Source: Palsa-504 sp963834685 (GTDB lineage: Bacteria > Actinomycetota > Actinomycetes > Streptosporangiales > Streptosporangiaceae). Taken from it: a DNA stretch of 64,000 nucleotides. Below the pieces are notes generated by a model. It saw only the letters and a list, made by a program, of their open reading frames with translations, ran no database searches and was not told the DNA's origin. Position numbers and translations under genes: made by a program. The stretch lies in the NCBI GenBank assembly GCA_963834685.1, contig CAWICW010000013.1:124001-188000 (forward strand). The letters run 5' to 3'. Below, piece after piece: positions 19,145-26,873 of the stretch; positions within the stretch are counted from its first letter, which is position 1, and each line of letters opens with the position of its first letter.

Positions 19145-19459
19145 TGGCAAGGACGGTCGGCTACCGGTGGCACCTGCGGCGGCTGATGGCCGACCGGGAC
19201 ATGTATGCCACGACGGACCTGCGGCCGCTGCTGGCCGACCGCGGCGTCGTGCTGTCCCGGGAGCAGGTCTACCGGCTGGTGACCCAGGCCCCGGAGCGGC
19301 TGAGCCTGGCCACGCTCGCCGCGCTGTGTGACATTTTCGGCTGCCAGCCCGGTGACCTCGTTCGAGCCGGTCGCTGCCGCCGCCGGGTCCCGGACCGCGC
19401 GGGAGCCAGGGCTGCTGCCGCGGCCGCGGCGGGCCCGGGTGCTGCCCGGCGCGGAATAG
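19144..19459 (+). pseudogene. Small XRE/Cro-type HTH protein, frameshifted at its end
   Basis: This gene is translationally coupled to the recombinase. Residues 1-75 (LRRLMADRDMYATTDLRPLL... LSREQVYRLVTQAPERLSLATLAALCDIFGCQPGDLV) form a helix-turn-helix of the Cro/C1 type. After this, an extra T near 19362 diverts the frame. In the neighbouring frame the protein continues EPVAAAAGSRTAREPGLLPR and stops at TAG 19457-19459, five bases before the next start. The DNA-binding domain itself is intact. It probably regulates the unit or acts as a recombination accessory factor. Confidence 0.72.
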
Positions 19460-19463
19460 CGCG

Positions 19464-21574
19464 GTGGCCCCGGCTGGCCGCTGCCCGGCCGGCCACGACA
19501 TGCCGCGCAGCGGCTGCCCGGCCTGCCGTCGTGACCGGGTGGTGGGCCTGGCGGCTGCCGCGGACCGGTCGCTGCCGCGCGCGGCCGTGGCCGCCGCGGT
19601 CGATGCGGTGGCGCCCGGCGGGCAGGCGCTGTGGCACCTGGAACAGGCGCTGGCCGCCGGCCCGCAGGCGCTGCACCTGGGCGCCCCGCCGCTGGCGGGC
19701 CGCCTGGCCGCCGAGCTGATCGCCCGCGGGTCAGCCGGCCTGGCGGTCCGCGGGTGCGCCGCCTGCGGGCGGGCCGGGCGGCCGCTGACCCGCAGCGAGG
19801 CCGGCGCGGTCTGCCCGCGCTGCCGGGCCTGGCAGCTGGCCGCTGCCTGCAGCGCGTGCGGGAGGGTCAAGCCGGTCGCCACCCGCACGGCCGCCGGGCA
19901 GCCGCTCTGTGAGGTCTGCCGGCGGCGCACCGGCCGCCGCAGCCGCCGCTGCGGGTCCTGCGGCAAGACCGCGCCGGTCGCGATCCGCGGCCGCGGCGGC
20001 CAGCCGGATATCTGCGTGAACTGCTACCGGATGCCCGAAGCGGTCTGCGCTGTGTGCGGCCGGCGCCGCGAGTGCAACTTCGCCGCGACCAGCCATCCGG
20101 TCTGCCCGTCATGCTCGCCGAAGGCCACCGCCACCTGCGCGCGCTGCGGCCAGGACCGCCCGCCCGCCGCCCGCTGGCCCGAAGGCCCGGTCTGCGACCC
20201 GTGCTACACCGCCGCGCTGCGGCACCGGGGACGGTGCGCGTCCTGCGGCGCTCAGCGGCGGCTGGTCACCCCGCCCGGCCCGGACGCTGACACCTGCGCC
20301 GACTGCGCCGGGCTCCCGGTCACGCACGCCTGCGACGGCTGCGGGATCGAGGACAAGCTCTACGAACGCGGCCGCTGCGCCCGGTGCAGCCTGCGGCGCC
20401 GGGCCATGGCGCTGCTGGCCGGGCCCGATGGGCAGCTCCCGGCCACCCTGGCGCCGGTGCTCGAGGCGATCTGCGCGGCCCGCAACCCCCGATCGGCGCT
20501 GAACTGGCTGCGCCGCGGCCACGGCGCCGCGCTGCTGGCCGACCTGGCCGCCGGGACGCTGCCCAACAGCCACCAGGCGCTGGATGCCCATCCCCGCCGG
20601 CGGGCCGCGGACTTCCTCCGCTCCATGCTCACCGCAGGCGGCGTCCTGCCGCCCCGCGACGAGGAACTCGCCCGCACCGGGCAGTGGCTGGCCGGCATCC
20701 TGCAAGCGGCCGAACCCGGCGCGGCACGGCGGCTGGTCCGGGCCTACGCCACCTGGCAGGTCATGCGCCGGCTGCGCGCCAGCGCCGGCCGCGCGGCCCG
20801 GCCGCGCACCTACACCGCCCACGCCCGGCGGAACATCCGCGCCGCCGCAGGATTCCTGGCCTGGCTGCACGGCCGCGGCCGCACCCTGGCCGCCTGCCGC
20901 CAGGCCGACATCGAGTCCTGGCTCGCCACCGGGCCCGCCGCCTGCCAGGTGCGCGACTTCCTGTCCTGGGCCGCCCGGCACGGGCACTGCCAGACCTTCG
21001 ACATCCCCGGCCCGGTTCGTGTCAGCGGCGCTGCCGCCAGCCAGGACGAGCGCTGGGCGCTGGCCGCCCGGCTGCTGCACGACGACACCCTCGACCTCAC
21101 CGACCGGGCGGCCGGATGCCTCTGCTGCTCTACGGCCAGCAGCTGTCCCGGATCGCTGCCATGACCGCCAGCCAGGTCACCACCCGCGACGGAACCGTGC
21201 ACATCCGCCTCGGCGACCACGACGTTCCCGTCCCCGAGCCGCTCGGCATCGTCCTCACCGAACTCGTCCGCACCGGCCGCAGCCACACCGGAACCGGATC
21301 ACCAGCCATCACCCCGTGGCTGTTTCCCGGCGGGCTGCCCGGCCAGCCGATCACTGCACCCCGGCTCGGCGGCCGCCTGCGCGCCCTCGGCGTCTACGCC
21401 AAGACCGGGCGCCGGGCCGCGCTCCTTGACCTTGCCAGCCAGCTGCCCGCCGCCGTCCTGGCCGACCTCCTCGGCCTGGCCCCGGGCACCGCAGTCCGAT
21501 GGATGCGCCAAGCTGCAGGCGACTGGTCAAGCTACGCGGCCGAACTAGCACGAACCCGGCATCACCAACCCTGA
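19464..21574 (+). pseudogene. Tandem zinc-ribbon protein with degenerate recombinase-like C-terminus, one frameshift
   Basis: Starting at the GTG at 19464, residues about 95-315 hold seven consecutive CxxC...CxxC zinc ribbons (CAACG/CPRC, CSACG/CEVC, CGSCG/CVNC, CAVCG/CPSC, CARCG/CDPC, CASCG/CADC, CDGCG/CARC), each about 25-35 residues. A C/H-rich segment precedes them. A helical SAM-like core-binding region follows (about 430-530). At about 21115 one base is lost; the next frame continues LLLYGQQLSRIAAMTASQV and ends at 21574 with LADLLGLAPGTAVRWMRQAAG. That tail is laid out like a tyrosine recombinase domain but lacks HxxR and the Tyr. It is probably a DNA-binding partner of the recombinase. 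Confidence 0.65.
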
Positions 21575-21642
21575 CCAGTAACCCGCCGCCGTACTCCGCG
21601 ATCGACCTATTCAGCATGGTTGATAAACCGCTCATTACCAGT

Positions 21643-21813
21643 TTCCTTGGCTGGTACCGCGCCGGCGCCGACGTCGCCGCGATGATGCCACGCCTGTCCA
21701 CCTACCTCGGCCATAACGATCCAAAGCACACATTTTGGTACCTTTCGGCCGCGCCTGAGCTGATGGCGCTGGCCGGCGACCGGCTGCACGCCCACCTGAA
21801 CGGAGAATCATGA
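21643..21813 (+). pseudogene. RIT2 tyrosine recombinase B, C-terminal part
   Basis: FLGWYRAGADVAAMMPRLSTYLGHNDPKHTFWYLSAAPEL corresponds to the final His and Tyr region of recombinase B in RIT 1. The stop overlaps the ATG of gene C (ATGA, 21810-21813). It is separated from its N-terminal part by 4.0 kb. Confidence 0.88.
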
Positions 21814-22799
21814 CGGCCCTCGCCCCCGCCCTGCAGGCGTTCTTCACCGACAGGCTGGCGCTTCAGCGCCAGGCCAGCGGCCACACGATCGCCGCCTACC
21901 GCGACGCGCTCAGGATGCTGGTCGTCTTCGCCGCCGAGCGCGCGGGCAAGGCACCGTCCCGGCTGGACATCGCCGACCTGGACGCGCAGACGGTCGGCGC
22001 GTTCCTGAGCCACCTGGAAAACGACCGCGGCAACAGCGTCCGGACCCGCAACGCCCGGCTCGCGGCGATCCACTCTCTCTTCCAGTACGCCGCGGTGCGC
22101 CACCCCGAGCATGCCGCCGACATCCAGCGGGTCCTGGCCATCCCGCCCAAGCGCTACGACAAGGCCCTGATCACCTACCTGACCGAGAATGAGATCACCG
22201 TGCTGCTGGCCGCACCGGACCTGACGACCTGGACCGGACGGCGCGACCAGGCGCTGCTGGTGCTCGCCTGCCAGACCGGGCTGCGCGCCACCGAGCTCAC
22301 CAGCCTCGCCATCGGAGACATTCACCTGGGCGCCGGCGCGCACGTCAGCTGCCTGGGCAAGGGCAGGAAACACAGGATTACCCCGCTCACCCCCAGCACC
22401 GTGACGGTGCTGCGCTCCTGGCACGGTGAGCGCGGCGGCCTGCCCGCCGATCCGCTGTTCATCACCCGCCGAGGCACCCCGCTCAGCCGTGACGCCCTGG
22501 AACGGCGGATCGCCAAGTACACCGCGATCGCCGCGAAGACGTGCCCGTCGCTGCTGGAGAAGAAGGTATCGCCCCATACCCTGCGTCATTCCGCGGCCAT
22601 GAGGTTGCTGTCGGCCGGCGTCGACACGTCGGTCATCGCACTGTGGATGGGGCACGAAAATACCGCCACCACACAGGTCTACATCCACGCTGACCTGGCA
22701 CTTAAGGAGCGGGCCATCGCCCGGACCGCACCCCGGAACACTGCACCCGGCCGCTACCAGTCGGCCGACGACATACTGGTGTTCCTCGACGGGCTGTGA
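21810..22799 (+). CDS. RIT2 tyrosine recombinase C
   Basis: This 329-residue homologue of 6326-7315 has a SAM-like domain and TGLRATEL, GKGRKHRITPL, HTLRHSAAM, WMGHENTATTQVYI. All catalytic residues are present. Its start is coupled to the broken gene B, so its translation may now depend on ribosomes initiating within or after the inserted unit. The stop codon lies within the terminal repeat. Confidence 0.9.
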   Translation: MTALAPALQAFFTDRLALQRQASGHTIAAYRDALRMLVVFAAERAGKAPSRLDIADLDAQTVGAFLSHLENDRGNSVRTRNARLAAIHSLFQYAAVRHPEHAADIQRVLAIPPKRYDKALITYLTENEITVLLAAPDLTTWTGRRDQALLVLACQTGLRATELTSLAIGDIHLGAGAHVSCLGKGRKHRITPLTPSTVTVLRSWHGERGGLPADPLFITRRGTPLSRDALERRIAKYTAIAAKTCPSLLEKKVSPHTLRHSAAMRLLSAGVDTSVIALWMGHENTATTQVYIHADLALKERAIARTAPRNTAPGRYQSADDILVFLDGL

Positions 22800-22852
22800 T
22801 TATGCCGAACGCTCCCGTCCGTCATCGCGGCCCGCCGGGTGCTCCCGCCGCC

Positions 22853-22884
22853 TGGTCGGCATAACGGAGAAGTCCGCATAAGAA
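22853..22884 (-). repeat. RIT2 right terminal inverted repeat (outer 32 bp)
   Basis: This is the exact inverted copy of 15450-15481. Its inner partner box overlaps the stop codon of the third recombinase gene (TGATTATGCCGA at 22798-22809), as in RIT element 1. Confidence 0.9.
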
Positions 22885-22912
22885 CACTTATCCGGATATC
22901 GGCATAAGTGTT
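22883..22912. repeat. RIT2 right-end outer palindrome
   Basis: A 30-base near-palindrome with two mismatched positions per arm is centred on GGATATCG and contains ATCGGCATAAG. It lies outside the terminal repeat on the right side only, matching in place and core sequence the palindrome at 7405-7424 of RIT element 1. Confidence 0.8.
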
Positions 22913-23348
22913 CGGACATGGTGCCTTTGAGGCCGAGCAGGAGCCGGTCGTTGAAGTTGCACGGGTCGTAGAGCCCGTCCTCGTCCATGATCAGGGTGTT
23001 GTTGAACGCGCAGATCTGCAGTAGCTGGTGCCGGTCGGCGTTGTTGCGGGCCAGCCGGGAGCATTCCAGGCCGAGCACGATCCCGGCCTTGCCCAGCGAC
23101 ACCTCGGCGACCAGGTGCTGGAAGCCTGCCCGGCCGGCGGCCGAGGCCCCGGAGTGGCCCTGGTCGACGTCGATGGTGACGACGTGCCCGGCCGGCCAGC
23201 CCAGCGCGATGGCGCGGCCGCGCAGGTCGTACTGGCGGCGGGTGGACTCGGTGTTGTTGGCGACCTGGTAGAGGGTGCACTGGCGGACATAGAGATAGGC
23301 GTCGCGGCGGAGGTGGCTGGCGGTCACCTTGCTTGTGGCATCACTCAT
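22911..23348 (-). pseudogene. Large serine recombinase, N-terminal catalytic part
   Basis: The ATG at 23348 follows a GGAG ribosome binding site. The resolvase-type catalytic domain is recognisable: YVRQCTLYQV, DQGHSGASAAGRAGF, GIVLGLECSRLARN, DRLLLGLKGTMSE. In this family the first motif normally carries the nucleophilic serine (YVRQST-like), and here that position is Cys (codon TGC). The frame is cut after MSE at 22911 by RIT element 2 and continues AELFL at 15449, exactly in frame. Confidence 0.85.
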
Positions 23349-23400
23349 CGGTTGCTCCGTTTCGCGGGCAGAGGTCATCGACGGAGGGGGCACGGTGTCC

Positions 23401-23670
23401 TCAGCTGGCGCAGGCCAGCATCATGGCCGCCAGCACGGTGACGATGTCGGCTGTGGCGGCAGGCGGCAGCGAACCGCAGACCGGGGAGGAAGACTCACCT
23501 CCTTTCGCGGGTGTGGTGGACAGGGGCAGGGCCTGCGGGTTCGCTACCGCCGTGCCGGGCCGGTCAGCCTCCTGGTCCATGGCGGCCCGCGTGGTGATCC
23601 AGGCGGCCATGCCACGGCGGGCCAGCACCGCCCAGCCGCGCCGCCACCCATCGGGCCGGGCAGCCAGCAC
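23401..23670 (-). CDS. Small protein of the serine recombinase element
   Basis: This is an 89-residue product if the GTG at 23670 is the start. The in-frame sequence upstream (ADDYERLRAQV) also looks coding, so the real start may lie further up, overlapping the HTH gene. The conserved-looking part is RPDGWRRGWAVLARRGMAAWITT. The C-terminal part has a hydrophobic helix and ends just before the recombinase start region. I recognise no function. Its place between the HTH gene and the recombinase in one direction suggests a conserved operon member of the element. Confidence 0.45.
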   Translation of the reverse strand: MLAARPDGWRRGWAVLARRGMAAWITTRAAMDQEADRPGTAVANPQALPLSTTPAKGGESSSPVCGSLPPAATADIVTVLAAMMLACAS

Positions 23671-23731
23671 TTGGGCGCGCAGCCGCTCGTAGTCGTCCGC
23701 CAGCCGCCCCCGGCCCCGGCCCGGGGCGGAT

Positions 23732-24211
23732 TCAGCCGCTTTTCGGGCTCCGATCGGACTCCACCGCCCGGGCGAGAGCGCGCTCGATCGATCGGGAATG
23801 CACCCGGATCCCGAACCGCTGCGCCACCGCCTCGGCCAGCTCGGCCGGGCGCAGCCCGGGATCGGAGGCCACCAGTGCCTGCAGGTGCTCGACGACCTCG
23901 CCGGTGAGCTTGTGCGCCCCCCGCGGCCCGGGCTTGCCTGGCAGCAACCCCGCCAGCCCGGCCTCGCCGAGCGCGGCGGCCGCCTGATAGTAGGTCTGGC
24001 GCGACAGCCCGAACGCCGCCGCGGCCGAGCTGACGCTCACGCCGTCCTCGCTGACCCGGCGCAGCATCTCGTATTTCACCTGCACCAGATCGCGGGCGTC
24101 GAAAAAGTCCGAGGAGGCGAACGCCTCGTCGGTCACCTCTTCCGGGCGCGGGTGGAGCGTCCGGCTCTCTCGCAACGCCTCTGCCTTCGGGTCGGGCCTC
24201 TTCCTCGCCAC
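23732..24211 (-). CDS. Helix-turn-helix protein of the serine recombinase element
   Basis: The GTG at 24211 is chosen because AGGAGG lies four bases upstream (24216-24221); the longer start at 24226 lacks a binding site. The 159-residue product begins MARKRPDPKAEALRESRTLHP. It contains a helix-turn-helix of the transposase/regulator kind (DGVSVSSAAAAFGLSRQTYYQ), and a second winged-helix-like half (KLTGEVVEHLQALVASDPGLRPAELAEAV... HSRSIERAL). It probably binds the element's ends or controls recombinase expression. Confidence 0.65.
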   Translation of the reverse strand: MARKRPDPKAEALRESRTLHPRPEEVTDEAFASSDFFDARDLVQVKYEMLRRVSEDGVSVSSAAAAFGLSRQTYYQAAAALGEAGLAGLLPGKPGPRGAHKLTGEVVEHLQALVASDPGLRPAELAEAVAQRFGIRVHSRSIERALARAVESDRSPKSG

Positions 24212-24382
24212 CACGCCTCCTCGCACATAGCGTCACGAGAATTATGCCGAACTTTGGGCGGGGATTACGCGAGGCGCGCCCGGCATGGCCGCGACTTCCA
24301 GGGAAGATTCGGAGAATCAGTGCGGCACAGACCAGCAATGCCCCGGCGGCGACCACCAGTACGGGCATAATCACGATGACAG

Positions 24383-24667
24383 TCACGGCATAATCCGCTT
24401 GACGTCCGTGGCGTCCTCACGTGCCACCTGCGAGGCCAGCTGGGCAACCCGGTCCGCCAGCTCAAGCAGATCCTCCGTGCGGAACGGGGCACGACCCGCG
24501 GCGGTCTCCACGAACGGATCCGCCGGCACCGCATCAGTCCACCGGGCAGGCAACGGAAGCAGCTCGCCGTCGACGCCATAGACGTAGACCAGGTCGTCGC
24601 CATAGTTCCTGCGACGCTTGACGAACTCAAGCTCGCAGCCGAACAACGGATGGAACCGATGCGTCAC
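24383..24667 (-). CDS. DUF5372-like protein
   Basis: The 94-residue product reads MTHRFHPLFGCELEFVKRRR, then VYVYGVDGELLPLPARWTD and PFRTEDLLELADRVAQL. From memory this matches small proteins called DUF5372 that accompany recombinase or transposase genes; their function is unknown. It is the first gene of the leftward set and starts about 60 bp inside the element's right boundary. Its stop overlaps a GTG (GTGA, 24383-24386) that opens a hydrophobic reading frame, see findings. Confidence 0.6.
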   Translation of the reverse strand: MTHRFHPLFGCELEFVKRRRNYGDDLVYVYGVDGELLPLPARWTDAVPADPFVETAAGRAPFRTEDLLELADRVAQLASQVAREDATDVKRIMP

Positions 24668-24726
24668 CCGAACCCGAGACGGATACGGCGCATCATCCGC
24701 ATCATGTGCGTTCGACGATGGGGTCC

Positions 24727-24924
24727 AACAACCCCGCCGAGCAGGTCATCAGGATGAGCAAGCTGCGCATCAAGGTCTCCGGCTGCATGCGCTCCGTGAA
24801 AGGCGCCGAGACCTTCTGCGCCATCCGCTCCTACCTCGCCACCGCCGCCCGCCACGGCATCACCTGGCTTGACGCCCTCACCCGCGCCGCCGAAGGCAAC
24901 CCCTGGATCCCCGGCACCACCTGA
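24727..24924 (+). pseudogene. IS66 copy 2 transposase, C-terminal part
   Basis: NNPAEQVIRMSKLRIKVSGC and the ending GITWLDALTRAAEGNPWIPGTT are the standard IS66 C-terminus, including the last catalytic acidic residue in the NPAEQ segment. It joins in frame to PFDN at 13687 after removal of the inserted element. It ends at the TGA at 24922-24924. Confidence 0.88.
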
Positions 24925-25087
24925 TACTCATCCAGCCGCAGATCGTGATCTTGCTGCTGAGACGCCGCGGCCCGCCGGTCGTCCGGACCCGCGTCAGCGG
25001 GGGCGTCCGTTCCTTCTCCGCCTACCTGAGCCTGCGGGGACGGAGGGAATCTTTAATCCCGCTGAGCCTGGCCGCCGCGGCCGGAGT

Positions 25088-25426
25088 CTACTCCGTCCCC
25101 TGTCCGGCGGCACGGAGGGCATCGTCGATCTCGCTGAGCTTCGCGGGGGACAGCGCGCCCGCCCGCTCGATCAGGTCGTCCCGGCTCAGGGTGGTCAGCC
25201 AGGTGCACGGGGTAAAGCCCGGGCGCGGGAACACGAGCCGCAGCATGCCTTCGAAGGGCAATCCTTCCAGGACGCCGACTGCCACCTCAACGCCCAGGCC
25301 GGAGATGTCGGCGCCCGCCGGAGCGACGACCTGCATCGCGCGGAACCCGGATGGCTCTTCTTCCGACAGCAGCACGACGGGCCGTCGCTCATCGAACTCG
25401 ACCCACCAGACCTCGCCTCGCCGCAT
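25088..25426 (-). CDS. MazF/PemK-type endoribonuclease toxin-like protein
   Basis: The ATG at 25426 follows AGGAGG at seven bases, so the 112-residue form MRRGEVWWVEFDERRPVVLLS is chosen. The opening RRGEVWWVEF and RPVVLLS strands, FRAMQVVAPAG and a late TLSRDDLIERAGALSPAKLSEIDDAL helix are standard for the CcdB/PemK barrel family. Such toxins cut mRNA at short sequences. No antitoxin gene is evident upstream. The gene lies between the IS66 copy 2 transposase end and the right terminal repeat, on the opposite strand, so it is a passenger of that element. Confidence 0.75.
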   Translation of the reverse strand: MRRGEVWWVEFDERRPVVLLSEEEPSGFRAMQVVAPAGADISGLGVEVAVGVLEGLPFEGMLRLVFPRPGFTPCTWLTTLSRDDLIERAGALSPAKLSEIDDALRAAGQGTE

Positions 25427-25529
25427 GTGTCCTCCTGGGCACGAGATGGCAGGCAAATGCTACGCCGGCCGCCGCTGGAAGTGATGCAGCCCTGCCTGCT
25501 GCCCGAACGGCCGCCCTGAGCCAATTCAG

Positions 25530-25545
25530 GAACCTATCCAGTTAC
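25530..25545 (-). repeat. IS66 copy 2 right terminal inverted repeat
   Basis: This is the exact inverted copy of 13217-13232, abutting the right target duplication. Confidence 0.9.
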
Positions 25546-25553
25546 CTTTCTTT
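25546..25553 (+). repeat. Target-site duplication, right copy (CTTTCTTT)
   Basis: This exact copy of 13209-13216 immediately follows the right terminal repeat of IS66 copy 2. It proves that the 12.3 kb between the two copies arose from one IS66 insertion that later received further elements. Confidence 0.9.
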
Positions 25554-25919
25554 ATTACCCAGAAAGGCCGTCTTTGCATCCGGGCGGCCGACCGAGTCCG
25601 GGTTTCCCGTGTTTGCGCACGCTGGCCGAACTGAGCGCGTAGCGGGTGTTCCGGAAGCCGGACCAGGACCAACTGTCAGTTATCCCAGGCTGCAGCGGCA
25701 GGCAAGTGAAGCCTGGCCAGCGGGCGACCGCGCTTCGCGGGACGTCTCAGGAGTGCTTAAGTTGGCGGCGGTGGAGGGGCTGCCTCGTCAGCCTGATCGT
25801 GTATATCAAAGGTTCAGCGCACCAGGAGCAGCCCGCATAAGCTGCGATTCGCCTGAATCCTCCGGAGCAGTTGCCATATCGTGGACGTCCACGGAGCCGT
25901 ACAGGAAAGGCAGCAGCCC
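25554..25919. other. Intergenic region upstream of GH12-like paralogue 2
   Basis: No supported gene here. It should carry the promoter for the lipoprotein gene at 25920. Nothing else stands out. Confidence 0.4.
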
Positions 25920-26873
25920 ATGACCAGGCTCTATCGGCCCTGGATCATTGTCGCCGCCAGCACTGCGGCGGCCATCGCCACCGCAGGTTGCTCGCCGCAG
26001 CACGGTATCGCGTCCCCCGTCGTTAGCCTGTCGGCGCCGTACAGCGCGAAGGAGTACGGCACGCAGAACGTGTCGCCGACCGCCGCGCCGACCGCCGTCA
26101 CTCTCACTGCGCCTTCATCGAGCACGAGCCGGACCGCAGACCCGAGCCCGAGCGTCAGCCAGACCCCGAGCGCAAGCCCGAGTTCCAGCCGTGCTGTCTG
26201 TGTTACAAGCGCACAGATGGGGCATTGTCCGTTCGGACGGTACCCAGACATCACTGGCGCCAGCACAGACCCGTACGTCGACCAGAACGTGTGGAACCCT
26301 ATCTCGGGATGGCAGCAGACCCTGCGGGCTACTGATCCGGGCCACTGGTACGTGACCGCGAATATGCCAGCAGGCAACACGGGGGTGATATCGTTCCCCA
26401 ACACCGGATTCTTCTTCAACGAGCCCCTGTCCGGGTTCTCCTCTATTGTCTCCTCGTTCACCGACAGCATCCCCGCGACCGCCGGGACCAACGCTGAGGC
26501 CTCCTACGACATCTGGTTCAACAACACGGGCGCGATCCATGAGGTGATGATCCAGAACGACTACTCGCCAGGGCGGAGCCCCAGCTGCGGGACCTGGACA
26601 GCTACGAGCGTCCAGTTCGGCAGTGGCAACGGGATCCCGGCACACCCTTGGGATCTGTGCGTGAGCGGGTCCACGGCCTTCTGGGAAACCGCCGATGGCG
26701 ACATGCCCTCCGGTAATATCGACGTACTGGCCATGCTCAACTGGCTGGTCAGTCACGGGCAGCTGCCAACCGGAGTCCAGCTCAGCGGGTTCAGCTATGG
26801 GTTCGAGATATCCAGCACCGGAGGAGTGGACGAGAACTTCCGGGTCAGCTCGTTCTCGCTCGCCGCTTCCTGA
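25920..26873 (+). CDS. Secreted GH12-like lipoprotein (paralogue 2)
   Basis: The ATG at 25920 follows AGGAAAGG. The 317-residue product has a lipoprotein signal (ending AIATAGC at about residue 23), a long Ser/Thr/Ala/Pro-rich linker (about residues 30-95) and a GH12-like domain. That domain contains NVWNPISGWQQTLRA, the inner Glu in HEVMIQNDYS and the late Glu in SYGFEISSTGGVDENFRV. Cysteine spacing (VCVTSAQMGHC, and a later pair) matches paralogue 1. The gene sits between IS66 copy 2 and the IS1380/IS630 remnants. It is likely anchored outside the membrane and acts on, or binds, a beta-glucan-like polymer; that function is inferred from fold only. Confidence 0.6.
   Translation: MTRLYRPWIIVAASTAAAIATAGCSPQHGIASPVVSLSAPYSAKEYGTQNVSPTAAPTAVTLTAPSSSTSRTADPSPSVSQTPSASPSSSRAVCVTSAQMGHCPFGRYPDITGASTDPYVDQNVWNPISGWQQTLRATDPGHWYVTANMPAGNTGVISFPNTGFFFNEPLSGFSSIVSSFTDSIPATAGTNAEASYDIWFNNTGAIHEVMIQNDYSPGRSPSCGTWTATSVQFGSGNGIPAHPWDLCVSGSTAFWETADGDMPSGNIDVLAMLNWLVSHGQLPTGVQLSGFSYGFEISSTGGVDENFRVSSFSLAAS

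Larger units (their letters stand above)
17621..21642 (+). mobile_element. Three-gene tyrosine-recombinase unit with zinc-ribbon protein, inserted in RIT2 gene B
   Basis: The interrupted gene is restored by joining 17620 to 21643 (VVNT + FLGWYRAG). Both junctions carry TACC (17617-17620 and 21636-21639), a plausible crossover core. Next to the junctions are imperfect inverted boxes: GAAATAGG and CGGAGT on the left, and on the right, read as complement, GAATAGG and CGGAGT with wider spacing. Inside, in one direction, are a tyrosine recombinase, a small HTH protein and a long zinc-ribbon/recombinase-like protein. The ends are uncertain by a few bases. I do not recognise this unit as a named family. 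Confidence 0.75.
15450..22910 (+). mobile_element. RIT element 2, itself interrupted
   Basis: This element is inserted in the serine recombinase gene between MSE and AEL with no target duplication. It has the same gene order as RIT element 1. Its terminal repeats match over 32 outer bases (15450-15481 with 22853-22884) and over 11 inner bases (TCGGCATAATC type), while the middle of the repeat has diverged, unlike the perfect 88-bp repeat of RIT 1. The right end again has an extra palindrome outside the repeat. Its second gene is split by a further mobile unit (17621-21642), so this copy is probably immobile by itself. Confidence 0.88.
13688..24726 (-). mobile_element. Large serine recombinase element inside IS66 copy 2
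   Basis: This element is inserted between the codons for PFDN and NPAEQ of the IS66 transposase. Both junctions carry CAAC (13684-13687 and 24726-24729), which may be the crossover core. It reads leftward: DUF5372-like gene, HTH protein, small protein, large serine recombinase. The recombinase gene is itself split by RIT element 2 (15450-22910). Without RIT 2 the unit is about 3.6 kb. The exact ends are good to a few bases. Confidence 0.75.
13217..25545 (+). mobile_element. IS66 copy 2, expanded to 12.3 kb by nested insertions
   Basis: The terminal repeats GTAACTGGATAGGTTC (13217-13232) and its exact complement (25530-25545) start with GTAA, as IS66 ends do, and are flanked by the perfect 8-bp duplication CTTTCTTT. 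Inside are a 5'-deleted transposase gene split into 13325-13687 and 24727-24924, the serine-recombinase element between those halves, and a MazF-type gene between the transposase end and the right terminus. The normal element is about 2.5 kb, so about 10 kb is acquired cargo. Confidence 0.9.

Noticed and set aside
23544..24386. 280-codon leftward frame across the HTH gene
   Set aside because: Beyond the first 40-50 residues it is the shadow of the HTH gene; only the hydrophobic beginning is kept as a finding.
25427..25545. Antitoxin gene upstream of the MazF-like gene
   Set aside because: The short frames there have no antitoxin features and no ribosome binding site; the space to the IS end is only about 120 bp.
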